DNA of 64,000 bases from Candidatus Tisiphia endosymbiont of Nedyus quadrimaculatus (GTDB taxonomy: Bacteria; Pseudomonadota; Alphaproteobacteria; Rickettsiales; Rickettsiaceae): positions 186,001 through 250,000 of the forward strand of contig NZ_OZ060452.1 of assembly GCF_964059235.1 (NCBI RefSeq). Direction: 5' to 3'. The notes under the pieces were generated by a model. That model worked only from the letters and a program-made list of their open reading frames with translations, was not told the DNA's origin and ran no database searches. Shown here piece after piece: positions 18,331-26,697 of this stretch; the stretch's first letter is position 1, and each line of letters begins with the position of its first letter. A program made the translations under genes and the position numbers.

Positions 18331-18927
18331 ATGAAAAATATCATTGACGACTTAATAAAAAATCAGGAGCTTGAGATAACTGCTTTGCCTGTAAATGATT
18401 TGAATACACATTTTATTAGCTATAAAGCTGGTATAGAAAGTTTGCTACCATTTTTATCGGCAATTAAGGAATCTGAGGATTTGCGTTTTACTGTGCTAAC
18501 AGATATATTTGCTGCTGATTTCCTAAACCGTTTGAAACGGTTTGAAATAGTATATAATTTACTGAGTCTTAAATTAAATAAACGTATATTAGTAAAAATT
18601 GAGGCTGGAGAACATGACATAATCCCCTCAGTTAGCAAAATATTTAGTGCTGCTTGCTGGTATGAACGCGAAGCATATGATATGTTTGGAGTAATTTTTG
18701 GCGGTAGTCATGATAATCGTCGTATTCTAACAGATTATGATTTTGTCGGTCATCCTCTCAGAAAAGACTTCCCATTAACGGGTTACGTGCAGGTTAAATA
18801 TGATGAGACTCTTGCAAAAGTAGTATATGAGCCAGTGAAACTCGACCAACCATATAGAGAATTTGATTTTTCATCAAGTTGGCAAGGACCAAGTTATGTA
18901 TTACCTGGAGATGAAAAGGCAAAGTAA
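18331..18927 (+). CDS. nuoC: NADH-quinone oxidoreductase subunit C
   Basis: Peripheral 30-kDa subunit of complex I. Seen: 198 aa with the signature ERExYDMFGVxFxGHPxxRRILTDYxFxGHPLRKDFPLTGY, here EREAYDMFGVIFGGSHDNRR and DYDFVGHPLRKDFPLTGYVQV. Normally nuoD follows directly. Here an insertion island begins instead, so the operon is broken or continues elsewhere. Confidence 0.95.
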   Translation: MKNIIDDLIKNQELEITALPVNDLNTHFISYKAGIESLLPFLSAIKESEDLRFTVLTDIFAADFLNRLKRFEIVYNLLSLKLNKRILVKIEAGEHDIIPSVSKIFSAACWYEREAYDMFGVIFGGSHDNRRILTDYDFVGHPLRKDFPLTGYVQVKYDETLAKVVYEPVKLDQPYREFDFSSSWQGPSYVLPGDEKAK

Positions 18928-18937
18928 AACAACCAGG

Positions 18938-19025
18938 GTAATTAGAGAGTAGACGTAAGCGTTACCACTTACGCCCCTCATTAGAACCTCATCGTGCGGT
19001 TTTCCCGCAATGGGCTCAAGATAAA
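18938..19025 (-). mobile_element. group II intron remnant (3' part)
   Basis: Read on the minus strand it shows the layout that follows the maturase gene in many bacterial group II introns: GAGCCCATTGCGGGAAAACC, then GCACGATGAGGTTCTAATGA, then a hairpin CGTAAGTGGTAACGCTTACG, then TCTACTC. No reverse-transcriptase frame remains on either side, so this is a scar. Identification rests on pattern memory only. Confidence 0.5.
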
Positions 19026-19177
19026 TTCCTTCACCTGATTATTTTAATCTAGCTATCTAGTCTCCCCGTCAGAAGTCTAGAGATATAATATCTAATATGT
19101 TTAGCGAGTAAAAAAATATAGAGAATCCATAAGAAAATGCTATAATATGGGCATAAACCTTATGGATTAGTTGATTT

Positions 19178-20153
19178 ATGCCGATGGAAAATATAGAGAA
19201 ATCACAAAGACAAGGACAACTTTTTGGTTATAAATTGACCGAGGAATTAAACCCTAATAATAAGTTATATAAATTAAGATCGTTAATAAATTGGTCTAGT
19301 TTAGAGGAGTGGTTGTTGGCGAATGTTGATATCAAGAAATTTGGTAGGAATCGCAGATGTCACCGTCTGTTACTTGGAGTGACTATGCTGCAAGCGATGT
19401 ATAACCTGTCAGATGCAGCTTCTGAGGAAGAGCTAAGAGAGAACGTATATTGGCAGTATTTTTGTGGTTGGGAATATTTGCAGAAAGATGCTGAGATATC
19501 AGAATCTAGTATCCGGCGGTTTCGTGCTATATTAGAAGAAGATGGCTATAATGAGATATTAAAGGAGCTGATAAGAATCGGCTGCAAAGCTGGTGTAGTA
19601 AAAAAAAAGACTTAGCATCGATAATCATTGATACTACTGTACAAATTAAGAATATTAAGTATCCACATGATGTATATTTGATGGATAAGGCAAGAATAGA
19701 GCTAGTAAAGTTATGTCATGCCTTAGGCATCAAGTTAAATGAAACATATGCCAAGCAATATAAAAAAGACATATTAAAATTATGGAAATATAAAGATAAT
19801 AGTAAAGCCAAAAAGCGTAAGAAAATAATGAAGCATTTAAAAGTGTTGTTGGGTCGTTTAGTTAGGATATGTCAGCGAGAAATAGCTAAAGCAAAATTAA
19901 GTTTATCGGCAAACCAACAAGAAATACTAAATAAGATAAAGAAGATACAGGTGCAATCTATACTGAGTAAAGCAGAAAAAGAACAATATAAAGAAGATAA
20001 TAAAATATTATATAGTTTTCATGCCCCGGAGGTAGAGTGTATTGGTAAAGGGAAATTAAACAAGCCATACGAGTTTGGGAGAACATTCGCTGAACTGTGT
20101 CAGTATAGAATATCATACTTTAAAATTCAACCTATCAGGGAAGAAAATATCTA
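19178..20153 (+). pseudogene. IS5-family transposase, frameshifted and truncated
   Basis: DDE transposase. Seen: a first frame of 145 aa (19178-19615, DNA-binding part with LEEWLLANVDIKKFG) and a second frame, -1 relative to the first, reading DLASIIIDTTVQIKNIKYPH, then the helical region and HAPEVECIGKGKLNKPYEFG. The frames meet at a run of nine A residues (19600-19608), where -1 slippage would fuse them and bring in the first catalytic D (in IIIDTTV). After YEFG the reading leaves the family pattern and stops at 20154, so the second half with the later catalytic residues is missing. Inactive as it stands. Confidence 0.7.
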
Positions 20154-21490
20154 GGCTCTGTCCAAAAAACTGTGTAAATTTCGAAATAGGTTATATATAA
20201 AAGTATAACAAAAAAGGAAATTACATGAATAAAAAAACTAATGAATCAATAAAGCAAGCAGTAGATTTATTAATAGATAATGATACAGATGTAAGTACAA
20301 TACTGAAAGAAGGAGGTTTATTAAAAGAATTGACCAAACGTTTAATAGAGAAGGCACTGCAGTCAGAAATGAATAATCATCTAGGCTATGATAAATACAG
20401 TCGTGCAGATAATGATAATGCTCGTAATGGTATAACTAGCAAAAAACTGATCTCCGAACATGGAGCTGTAGAAATAGAAGTACCAAGGGATAGGCATAAT
20501 ACCTTTGAACCCGCAATACTACCAAAACGCCAGAAACGTTTTGATGGTTTTGACGATAAAGTACTATCATTATATGCTAAAGGCATGAGTATATCTGATA
20601 TTAAGATTCAGTTACAGGAGTTATACAGTGTTGAAATAAGTGAAGGCTTAATCAGCCAAATTACTGATGATGTAATGGATGAGGTTAAAGCTTGGCAGAG
20701 TCGACCATTAGAAGAGATATATCCGATAGTATTTTTTGATTGTTTAGTAGTAAAAGTCAGGCAAGATAAAAGGATAATCAATAAGGCAGTATATGTTGCA
20801 TTAGGAATTGATTTATCTGGTAAAAAAGATATATTGGGATTATGGATCAGTGAAAATGAAGGGGCAAAATTTTGGCTCGGTAATTTTACCGAAATGAAAA
20901 ATAGAGGGCTAAAAGATATACTGATTGCCTGTAGCGATAATCTTACTGATATGTCTGAGGCAATAGAAGCAGTTTATCCAAAAACAGAACATCAATTGTG
21001 TATTGTACATCAGATTAGAAATAGTTTAAAATATGTGTCGTATAAAGATAGGAAGCAACTGTCTAGCGATTTAAAGCCGATATATACTGCAGTAACGGAA
21101 GAACAAGCCCATTTAGCTTTAGTATCTTTTGAAGAAAAATGGAATAAACAATATCCACAAATTGCCAAATCATGGTATAATAATTGGGACAATCTAATGA
21201 TTTTTCTAGGGTATCCTGAGTCAATTAGAAAGGTAATTTATACAACTAATTCAGTTGAATCTGTCAATAGTCAATTGCGTAAAGTAACAAATAATAAGCG
21301 GGTTTTTCCTAATGATAATGCTGTTTTTAAAAGTTTATATTTGACAATTGACTATATGACCAAAAAATGGACTATGCCCATTCCAAACTGGAATGAAGCT
21401 ATGGCTCATTTGATGGTTAAATTTGAGGATAGGCTTAACAAAATTTAATGACCTATTTTTTCGAATTTACACAGTTTTTTGGACAGAGCC
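20154..21490 (+). mobile_element. IS256-family element, copy 1
   Basis: 1337 bp with inverted repeats GGCTCTGTCCAAAAAACTGT at both ends and one full transposase gene. The second copy (31124-32460) has exactly the same length in the opposite direction. I see no direct repeat at the borders (left flank AATATCTA, right flank TCGTTAAC), so this copy is not a simple insertion. Confidence 0.9.
20225..21448 (+). CDS. IS256-family transposase (mutator type)
   Basis: Cut-and-copy transposase of the IS256/MuDR group. Seen: 407 aa, N-terminal NHLGYDKYSR block, DRHNTFEP, the first catalytic D in IVFFDCLVVKVR, the second in IACSDNLTDM, QLCIVHQIRNSLKYV, and the C-terminal IYTTNSVESVNSQLRKVTNNK with the catalytic E. 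Full length and apparently intact. It differs from the other copy at one residue near the C-terminus (LMVKF here, LMIKF there), which means recent movement. Confidence 0.95.
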   Translation: MNKKTNESIKQAVDLLIDNDTDVSTILKEGGLLKELTKRLIEKALQSEMNNHLGYDKYSRADNDNARNGITSKKLISEHGAVEIEVPRDRHNTFEPAILPKRQKRFDGFDDKVLSLYAKGMSISDIKIQLQELYSVEISEGLISQITDDVMDEVKAWQSRPLEEIYPIVFFDCLVVKVRQDKRIINKAVYVALGIDLSGKKDILGLWISENEGAKFWLGNFTEMKNRGLKDILIACSDNLTDMSEAIEAVYPKTEHQLCIVHQIRNSLKYVSYKDRKQLSSDLKPIYTAVTEEQAHLALVSFEEKWNKQYPQIAKSWYNNWDNLMIFLGYPESIRKVIYTTNSVESVNSQLRKVTNNKRVFPNDNAVFKSLYLTIDYMTKKWTMPIPNWNEAMAHLMVKFEDRLNKI

Positions 21491-21649
21491 TCGTTAACAA
21501 ATCATCATGTCAAAGTTTCCGAAAGATTAGCTTTTTATAGCAAAAAATTTACTCCAAAAATCAAACCCCCAAATTTTATGCAAAAATTTTTTGTTAAGGT
21601 TTTAATTGTTTGATTTATTCTTAATTCTTAGCATTTCTGACGGGGAGAC

Positions 21650-21697
21650 TAACTACGCTATTTAGCACTACAGTTGTAGTACTAATGTCAAAACGAT
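21650..21697. repeat. half of a D-type element
   Basis: AACTACGCTATTTAGCACTA onward matches the left end of the complete D element at 38335-38540. The IS5-like element has taken the place of the outer end. A P-type half palindrome follows to about 21725. Confidence 0.65.
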
Positions 21698-21741
21698 GTC
21701 ATCCCAGCGAAAGCTGGGATCTAAAACTATTAACATAACCT

Positions 21742-21877
21742 GAATTCAATGTAACTTGTTACATCGAACTTTCGTGTTATATATAGAAACAATCAGGTTT
21801 GAAGCGGTTCTACACCTGATTGTTAAAATATAACAAAGCCAGTTCGATATAAGAATTATTAATTCTTATATCGAACT
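21742..21877. repeat. H-type hairpin cluster, three hairpins
   Basis: Three successive hairpins: GAATTCAATGTAACTTGTTA region (21742-21773), AACAATCAGG...CCTGATTGTT (21788-21824), and AGTTCGATATAAGAATTATT region (21841-21877). Same design as clusters at 36601 and 39622. Half of an A element follows at about 21890-21970. No gene seen between 21491 and 22014. Confidence 0.7.
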
Positions 21878-22014
21878 GAGGTTAACATACCTTCTATGCT
21901 ATTTTTTTAGATCCCGCATCGAAGTAGGGGTGACATCACCCCTAATGGTGATGATTACTTGAGCTTACTATTTATCCCTACGCCTTCGATGTCATCCCAA
22001 ATTCGCATAAATCG

Positions 22015-24408
22015 CTATACTGTCCTAGATCCAGTCCCTTTTTTGATACTAACTGGGTTGGGGGATGGAGGAGGAGGGAGGGTTTTGTATCCATCTTTTG
22101 GGGTTATGGTAAGATTTTCTCCAATAGCTTTTGCTGCTGACTGTAACTTTGGAGGGTATGGTTCTTTTGTCACATCAACGTTAGCAACAGGATTAGACGG
22201 TAATTTAGCCGATTCTCCTCTATCAAGATTTTCCTTAATCTTCTCTAGCTGCTTGATGACGTTTTTTTGCATTTTTTCCCTTTCCTCATTATAATCATCA
22301 TCAAACTCATCAAACTCCACCTGAATAAGTTTAACTAACCCATCAACATTTTTAACACCAGCCTGTTCCTCAAGCTTCTTGCGAGTAGATGCATCAATCT
22401 TATTCTCTGTAATAAGTTTCACAAGATCAGCATGTTCATGTTCAGGTTCATCATCATCATCATCATAAAGTTTCTGACGCCTCTCTGCCATAGCCTTCTC
22501 AAAGATATCCCCCATTGGGCTAGAAGATCGAGTAGGTGGTGTTTTTTGTTTGTTCTCTAGTTCTTCTAGTGCTTTATTTCCCCCTGATTCAGATATCTTT
22601 TCTTTCCTAAGCTTTGCCTTCAGTACCATTTCAGTTAAGAAGTTTGCCTTTCCTTCCCCTTGCGTTGCTACTGTTGCTTTGTCATGATCATAACCTGACG
22701 GCGAAGGCGGTGCTGGATGGGCTGTTGTGGGTGCTTTTTTAAGTTGCATCCCCGTCCTAATGTCAGCTAATAAGTTTGTCCTTGCATCATTTGTTCCTTT
22801 CGGCATTGCTGCTGGCTTCTGATCTTGACCTGCCGTAGGTTCTACAGCTGGTGGAGGAGGTGGAGGTGGAGGAGGTGGCACACTTCCCGTTGTTTGCTGA
22901 GTAGCTTGTGGCAATGGAGGAGGTGGAGGTATATTAGCTGTAGGTGGCAACGGTGGTGGTGCTGGTATATCTCTTCCCACTGCTTGCTGAACATCTTGGT
23001 TCTGCAACGGCACAGAATGTGTAGGAGGCAGTGGTGCTGGACGCAGTTGATCCGGCAATGGAGGAGCTGGAGGTATAGCAGGTCCTGCTTCTTGCTGCAC
23101 CTCTTGATTCTGCAACGGTGGCTGTGGTGCTTTATATTTAAGAGATTTAGGTGTCTGTTTAGCTTCCTCTCCATGCTGAATATTTTGTGAATCCTGCAAT
23201 GATATAGGGGGAAGGGATGAAGATGAAAGAGATCTTGTTCTAGTGTTTTCTGCTGCTTGATGAATAGTTGGGTTCGGCATCGACGTAGTACGCATAAGTG
23301 GTGGAGCTGTAGGTATAGCACTTTCCGCTACTTGCTGAACAGCTTGGTTCTGCAATGATGCATATGGAGGTCGTGGTGGTGCTTGGCGTGTAGGTATTAT
23401 TCGGTCAGGCATTGATGATGATATGGCTTGAGATTGAGCCAAATCTTGGCTTGTAGACAATGGCTGTGAAGCAACAGAAGCTGCTGCAAAAGTGGACTCA
23501 AGCTTACTACTTAAGTCTTTTGCTGCTGTTAACTGCTCAGGTGACAGTTTCCTTTTTGTCAGCTTCTCTAATTCTTTATGTAACTTATTTGTTCTAGCTA
23601 TTGTTGAATCCTCTATGTTTTTACCAGTGATCTCTAATCCCTGATCAACCCTTTTTAATATTTCATTATTGTGGGTTATGTTGTCTTTTAAAATTTGTTC
23701 TGGAGTATTTACGAAAACATGCTTGATCTTTACAACAATTTGCTTAAGTTTTTTTATTAGCAAATTTGATGGTAATTCTTCCCGTAATTCTGCTAATTCT
23801 TTCTTTATGGAAAGAAGTTCTTTAACATTATCATTAGCCTTTACCAACTTAACTAGGTCTTGTTGTAGGTGTGACAGTCTTATTCTTTCTTGGTATAGTG
23901 CCTTCGCTTCATCAGCATTATAAACTTGTGGTACAATTTGGCTAAATTTTTCAGCAGATATATCCAACTTTACTAAGGATTCTCTTAATCGGGTTACCCG
24001 TTGTAGTTGTTCTTCTGATAGTTCTTTGGTTATGATCTTATTAAATTCTTCTTGTAACTCTGTATCTATAATTCTCTGTAAAGATAAGTTTTTTTTACCT
24101 ACATCTCTTAATGTATTGTCAACATGTTTGAGTACAACTCTGTTGGTTCTTCTCTTTTCTTCAGCAATTTCCTCATCATTTTTTATAAAAAGATATTTTA
24201 CTTGTGGAATTATATGTATAAGTCTTTTAAACCAAGGTAAAGAGGGGGCTTCTTTCTTTAAATTTTCCACTTTTTGTTGTAGATGTCTACTATTGTCTAG
24301 TTGTTTATTAGCCTCTAAAAGATTATCTACAGAATTTATTATACCCCGTAATGTATCTTTTTCCTGTGATAACACGCTTTCTATTTGTTGATCTTTATCT
24401 TTCGACAT
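22015..24408 (-). CDS. RickA-like actin nucleation protein with duplicated N-terminal module
   Basis: Likely an actin assembly factor exposed to host cytoplasm. Seen: 797 aa. N-terminal helical module at about 10-145 (SLPWFKRLI, VVLKHVDNTLRDVG, KELSEEQL). A second, diverged copy lies at about 180-300 (NLLIKKLKQI, EILKRVDQGLEITG, RKLSPEQL). A proline-rich region at 340-520 has repeated QNQxVQQ...IPxAPP units and a run of ten prolines. A WH2 actin-binding motif lies at 541-558 (DARTNLLADIRTGMQLKK), with a weaker one near 587-603. An FEKAMAERRQKL segment and acidic stretches follow (649-660, 698-706). RickA, as I recall it, is about 500 aa with one N-terminal module, so this is longer. The only tryptophan is at 59, so the acidic part lacks the Trp usual in Arp2/3 activators. 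A strong AGGAGG precedes the ATG. Confidence 0.75.
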   Translation of the reverse strand: MSKDKDQQIESVLSQEKDTLRGIINSVDNLLEANKQLDNSRHLQQKVENLKKEAPSLPWFKRLIHIIPQVKYLFIKNDEEIAEEKRRTNRVVLKHVDNTLRDVGKKNLSLQRIIDTELQEEFNKIITKELSEEQLQRVTRLRESLVKLDISAEKFSQIVPQVYNADEAKALYQERIRLSHLQQDLVKLVKANDNVKELLSIKKELAELREELPSNLLIKKLKQIVVKIKHVFVNTPEQILKDNITHNNEILKRVDQGLEITGKNIEDSTIARTNKLHKELEKLTKRKLSPEQLTAAKDLSSKLESTFAAASVASQPLSTSQDLAQSQAISSSMPDRIIPTRQAPPRPPYASLQNQAVQQVAESAIPTAPPLMRTTSMPNPTIHQAAENTRTRSLSSSSLPPISLQDSQNIQHGEEAKQTPKSLKYKAPQPPLQNQEVQQEAGPAIPPAPPLPDQLRPAPLPPTHSVPLQNQDVQQAVGRDIPAPPPLPPTANIPPPPPLPQATQQTTGSVPPPPPPPPPPAVEPTAGQDQKPAAMPKGTNDARTNLLADIRTGMQLKKAPTTAHPAPPSPSGYDHDKATVATQGEGKANFLTEMVLKAKLRKEKISESGGNKALEELENKQKTPPTRSSSPMGDIFEKAMAERRQKLYDDDDDEPEHEHADLVKLITENKIDASTRKKLEEQAGVKNVDGLVKLIQVEFDEFDDDYNEEREKMQKNVIKQLEKIKENLDRGESAKLPSNPVANVDVTKEPYPPKLQSAAKAIGENLTITPKDGYKTLPPPPSPNPVSIKKGTGSRTV

Positions 24409-24451
24409 GCAAATACCTCCTTATATAACTTAAACTATCATTTGTGTTATA

Positions 24452-24658
24452 CTCGATAATCAAGTTTTTATTAAGTTATATAATTCATGGCAGTTTGAAA
24501 ATCATGAAAAGAAGTTGAGAAGATGTCATTCCCGCGTAGGTAGATGAATCTAAAAAATAGCCTAAAAGACTATTTAAACTTTTTTAGATCCCAGCCTACG
24601 CTGGGATGACATAAACTGCCATGAATTGTAGCCTTCAGAAAAAAACTTGATTATCGAG
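24452..24658. repeat. B-type element with 5-bp site duplication
   Basis: 207 bp, ends CTCGATAATCAAGTTTTTAT / AAAAAACTTGATTATCGAG, P-type core. The direct repeat TTATA flanks it (24447-24451 and 24659-24663). Lies between the RickA-like gene and rplY. Confidence 0.85.
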
Positions 24659-24772
24659 TTATAAACACATTTGGTATTGTAAGCAGCTTTAAAGCTGCTT
24701 GTCAAATTAATACTTGAATTTTTTAGCATTTAGTACTATCATCTATGCTTTAAAAGCTCTTGGGAGAAAAAG

Positions 24773-25387
24773 ATGAGTGAACTATTAGAACTTGCAGCAG
24801 AAATGCGGGAGACATTTGGTACGGGAGTCGCAAGAGATCTACGTAGGAAAGGTATGGTTCCAGCTGTGGTTTATGGAGCAGGTAAAGAAGTGCTAGCCGT
24901 TTCTATAGAAGAAAAAGAGATAACTAAGCATTATAGAAAACCTGGTTTTATCTCTACAGTTATTCAAATTAAAGTGGGTAGTAAAACGCATAAAGTGTTA
25001 CCAAAGGCTGTAGAATTGCATCCTATTACTGACATAGTAAGGCATGTTGACTTTGTACATTTAGAGGAAAAGACCCAAAGAATGGAAGTACCGGTAGTCT
25101 ATGAAGGTAAAGAAAGAGCTTTGGGAGTTAAAAGAGGTGGATTCTTTAATATAATAAAAAGAACTATAACTCTTGTATGTGATGTCAATAATATACCTAA
25201 AAATATTAATATTGATGTTACCAACATGCATATCGGTCAGTCTTTAAAAGCAAAAAGCATTAAACTCCCTGAAGGGGTTCAGATAGCTAGTAAAAATGAT
25301 TTTATTATTGCTACTATAATCGGTCGTAAGGGTAGTAAGTCAGAAGGTGAAGAAGCTGCAACTGAGGAAGTGAAGCCAGCAAAGTAG
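24773..25387 (+). CDS. rplY: ribosomal protein L25 (CTC form)
   Basis: 5S rRNA-binding ribosomal protein of the long CTC type. Seen: 204 aa, N-terminal L25 domain with [28 protein letters not shown], then the C-terminal beta domain ([24 protein letters not shown]) and an acidic, alanine-rich tail. Followed by a P-type palindrome and then pth, an association of rplY and pth that is usual in bacteria. A GGGAGAAAAAG ribosome binding site precedes the ATG. Confidence 0.95.
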   Translation: MSELLELAAEMRETFGTGVARDLRRKGMVPAVVYGAGKEVLAVSIEEKEITKHYRKPGFISTVIQIKVGSKTHKVLPKAVELHPITDIVRHVDFVHLEEKTQRMEVPVVYEGKERALGVKRGGFFNIIKRTITLVCDVNNIPKNINIDVTNMHIGQSLKAKSIKLPEGVQIASKNDFIIATIIGRKGSKSEGEEAATEEVKPAK

Positions 25388-25433
25388 TTGTTTTTGAAGC
25401 TACGAGGTAACAAAAAACGATGTCACCGCCATT

Positions 25434-25525
25434 ATGTCATCCCTGCGAAGGCAGGGATCTAAAAAGGTTTACATATTCTTCCTGGCTACTTTTTTAGATC
25501 CCAGCTTTCGCTGGGATGACATCGA
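25434..25525. repeat. P-type palindrome
   Basis: ATGTCATCCCTGCGAAGGCA...TTCGCTGGGATGACAT, a hairpin between rplY and pth. Could also affect termination after rplY. Confidence 0.75.
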
Positions 25526-25586
25526 TGCAGGGATTGCATCAACCCCTTAAATATAAGTGCAAATCGCTCTCTAATGATATTATAAT

Positions 25587-26168
25587 ATGCTTAAATCTGA
25601 AGACAAAGGGTATATAGTTGTTGTAGGTTTGGGCAATATAGGCAAAGAGTACCAAAATACTCGCCATAATGTTGGCTTTACAGCTGTGGAACGTTTATCA
25701 GAATACTATAAATTTTCTTGGAATACCAAAGCTAAATTTCATGCAGAACTTGCACAAGGGATAATAGGCGAGTATAAATTACTATTAGCAAAGCCTCTGA
25801 CTTATATGAATCTGTCTGGAAAAGCAGTACAAGCAATATGTTCTTACTATAATGTTAAATCACAGAATATTTTTGTTTTACATGATGATATAGATTTAGA
25901 AACTGGTAGAATAAAATATAAATTGGCTGGTGGTAGTGGTGGGCATAATGGTTTAAAATCATTGGATCAGTGTATAGGAAATGATTATCACCGTATAAGA
26001 ATAGGGGTAGGAAGACCAGCAGCGTATAATGATGTGTCGGATTACGTTTTAGCTTCTTTTGCTAAAGAGGAATATAAAATTATGGTTAATTCCATTGAAG
26101 TAATAATTAATAATTTTCGTTTATTGCTTTCAGGTGAAATGGAAGAGTTTAAAAGGAGCATCGTTTAA
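25587..26168 (+). CDS. pth: peptidyl-tRNA hydrolase
   Basis: Releases tRNA from peptidyl-tRNA that drops off ribosomes. Seen: 193 aa, VVVGLGNIGKEYQNTRHNVGF with the catalytic histidine in RHN, PLTYMNLSGKAV, LHDDIDLETGRIKYK, and GGSGGHNGLKSLDQCIGNDYHRIRIGVGRP. Complete and of usual length. The next gene starts 2 bp after its stop. Confidence 0.96.
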   Translation: MLKSEDKGYIVVVGLGNIGKEYQNTRHNVGFTAVERLSEYYKFSWNTKAKFHAELAQGIIGEYKLLLAKPLTYMNLSGKAVQAICSYYNVKSQNIFVLHDDIDLETGRIKYKLAGGSGGHNGLKSLDQCIGNDYHRIRIGVGRPAAYNDVSDYVLASFAKEEYKIMVNSIEVIINNFRLLLSGEMEEFKRSIV

Positions 26169-26170
26169 AT

Positions 26171-26596
26171 ATGAAACAACAATTAACTTGTGTTTATGCA
26201 GATGACATGGATGCACAATATTCGAAGATAATGCAGGATGGATTAGATGAACTTGCTAAAAACAAGAAGGGTCTTGATGCTGTCCAATCATTTTCCTTCT
26301 CGTGTTTTGATAATGATAAAAACTTTGTTGCTGGTATAAAAGGTGTACTTGTTTATGGTTGTTTATACATTGATACGTTATGGGTTTCTGAAGATTTTCG
26401 AGGTCAGAATTACGGTACTTTACTAATGTCCAAGGCAGAGAATCTAGCACGAGAGCGTAATTGTAGATTTATGAATTTGTGTACTACCGATTGGCAAGCT
26501 AGACCATTTTATGAGAAATTAGGTTTTAAATTAGAGTTTACAAGAAGGGGATATGATAAAGATTCAGAATTATATTTTTTAAAGAAGGATTTGTGA
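26171..26596 (+). CDS. GNAT-family N-acetyltransferase
   Basis: Acetyl-CoA dependent acetyltransferase of unknown substrate. Seen: 141 aa, GNAT fold with IDTLWVSEDFRGQNYGTLLMSKAENLARERNCRFM, where RGQNYGT is the acetyl-CoA pyrophosphate loop (R/Q-x-x-G-x-G/A with Y in the fifth place), and FYEKLGFKLEF near the end. Placed 2 bp after pth, so likely cotranscribed with it. Confidence 0.85.
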   Translation: MKQQLTCVYADDMDAQYSKIMQDGLDELAKNKKGLDAVQSFSFSCFDNDKNFVAGIKGVLVYGCLYIDTLWVSEDFRGQNYGTLLMSKAENLARERNCRFMNLCTTDWQARPFYEKLGFKLEFTRRGYDKDSELYFLKKDL

Positions 26597-26697
26597 TAAT
26601 CTGAATTCGATATACCTTCCCGCTTTCGTAGGAATGACAGCAAAACTGCCACTTATTACAAAAAAAATAATTCCTATAAACAAATGAATAAAAAATT

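Larger units (their letters stand above)
19059..21651 (+). mobile_element. IS5-like element interrupted by IS256
   Basis: Outer boundaries are 16-bp perfect inverted repeats AGTCTCCCCGTCAGAA (from 19059) and TTCTGACGGGGAGACT (21635-21650). The left part holds a frameshifted transposase; the right part (21491-21634) has no coding sequence. An IS256 copy (20154-21490) sits between and has replaced or displaced the middle of the transposase. Confidence 0.75.

Noticed and set aside
20150-21500. Target duplication of IS256 copy 1
   Set aside because: The 8 bases on each side (AATATCTA, TCGTTAAC) do not match, and neither do those of copy 2.
19058-21655. Target duplication of the IS5-like element
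   Set aside because: CTAG on the left and CTAA on the right are close but not identical, and the right flank is a truncated D element, so no clean duplication can be claimed.
22825-23321. Open frames on both strands opposite the proline-rich part of the RickA-like gene
   Set aside because: They arise from the CCN-rich codons of the proline repeats; composition is dominated by W/R or H/L and there is no ribosome binding site.
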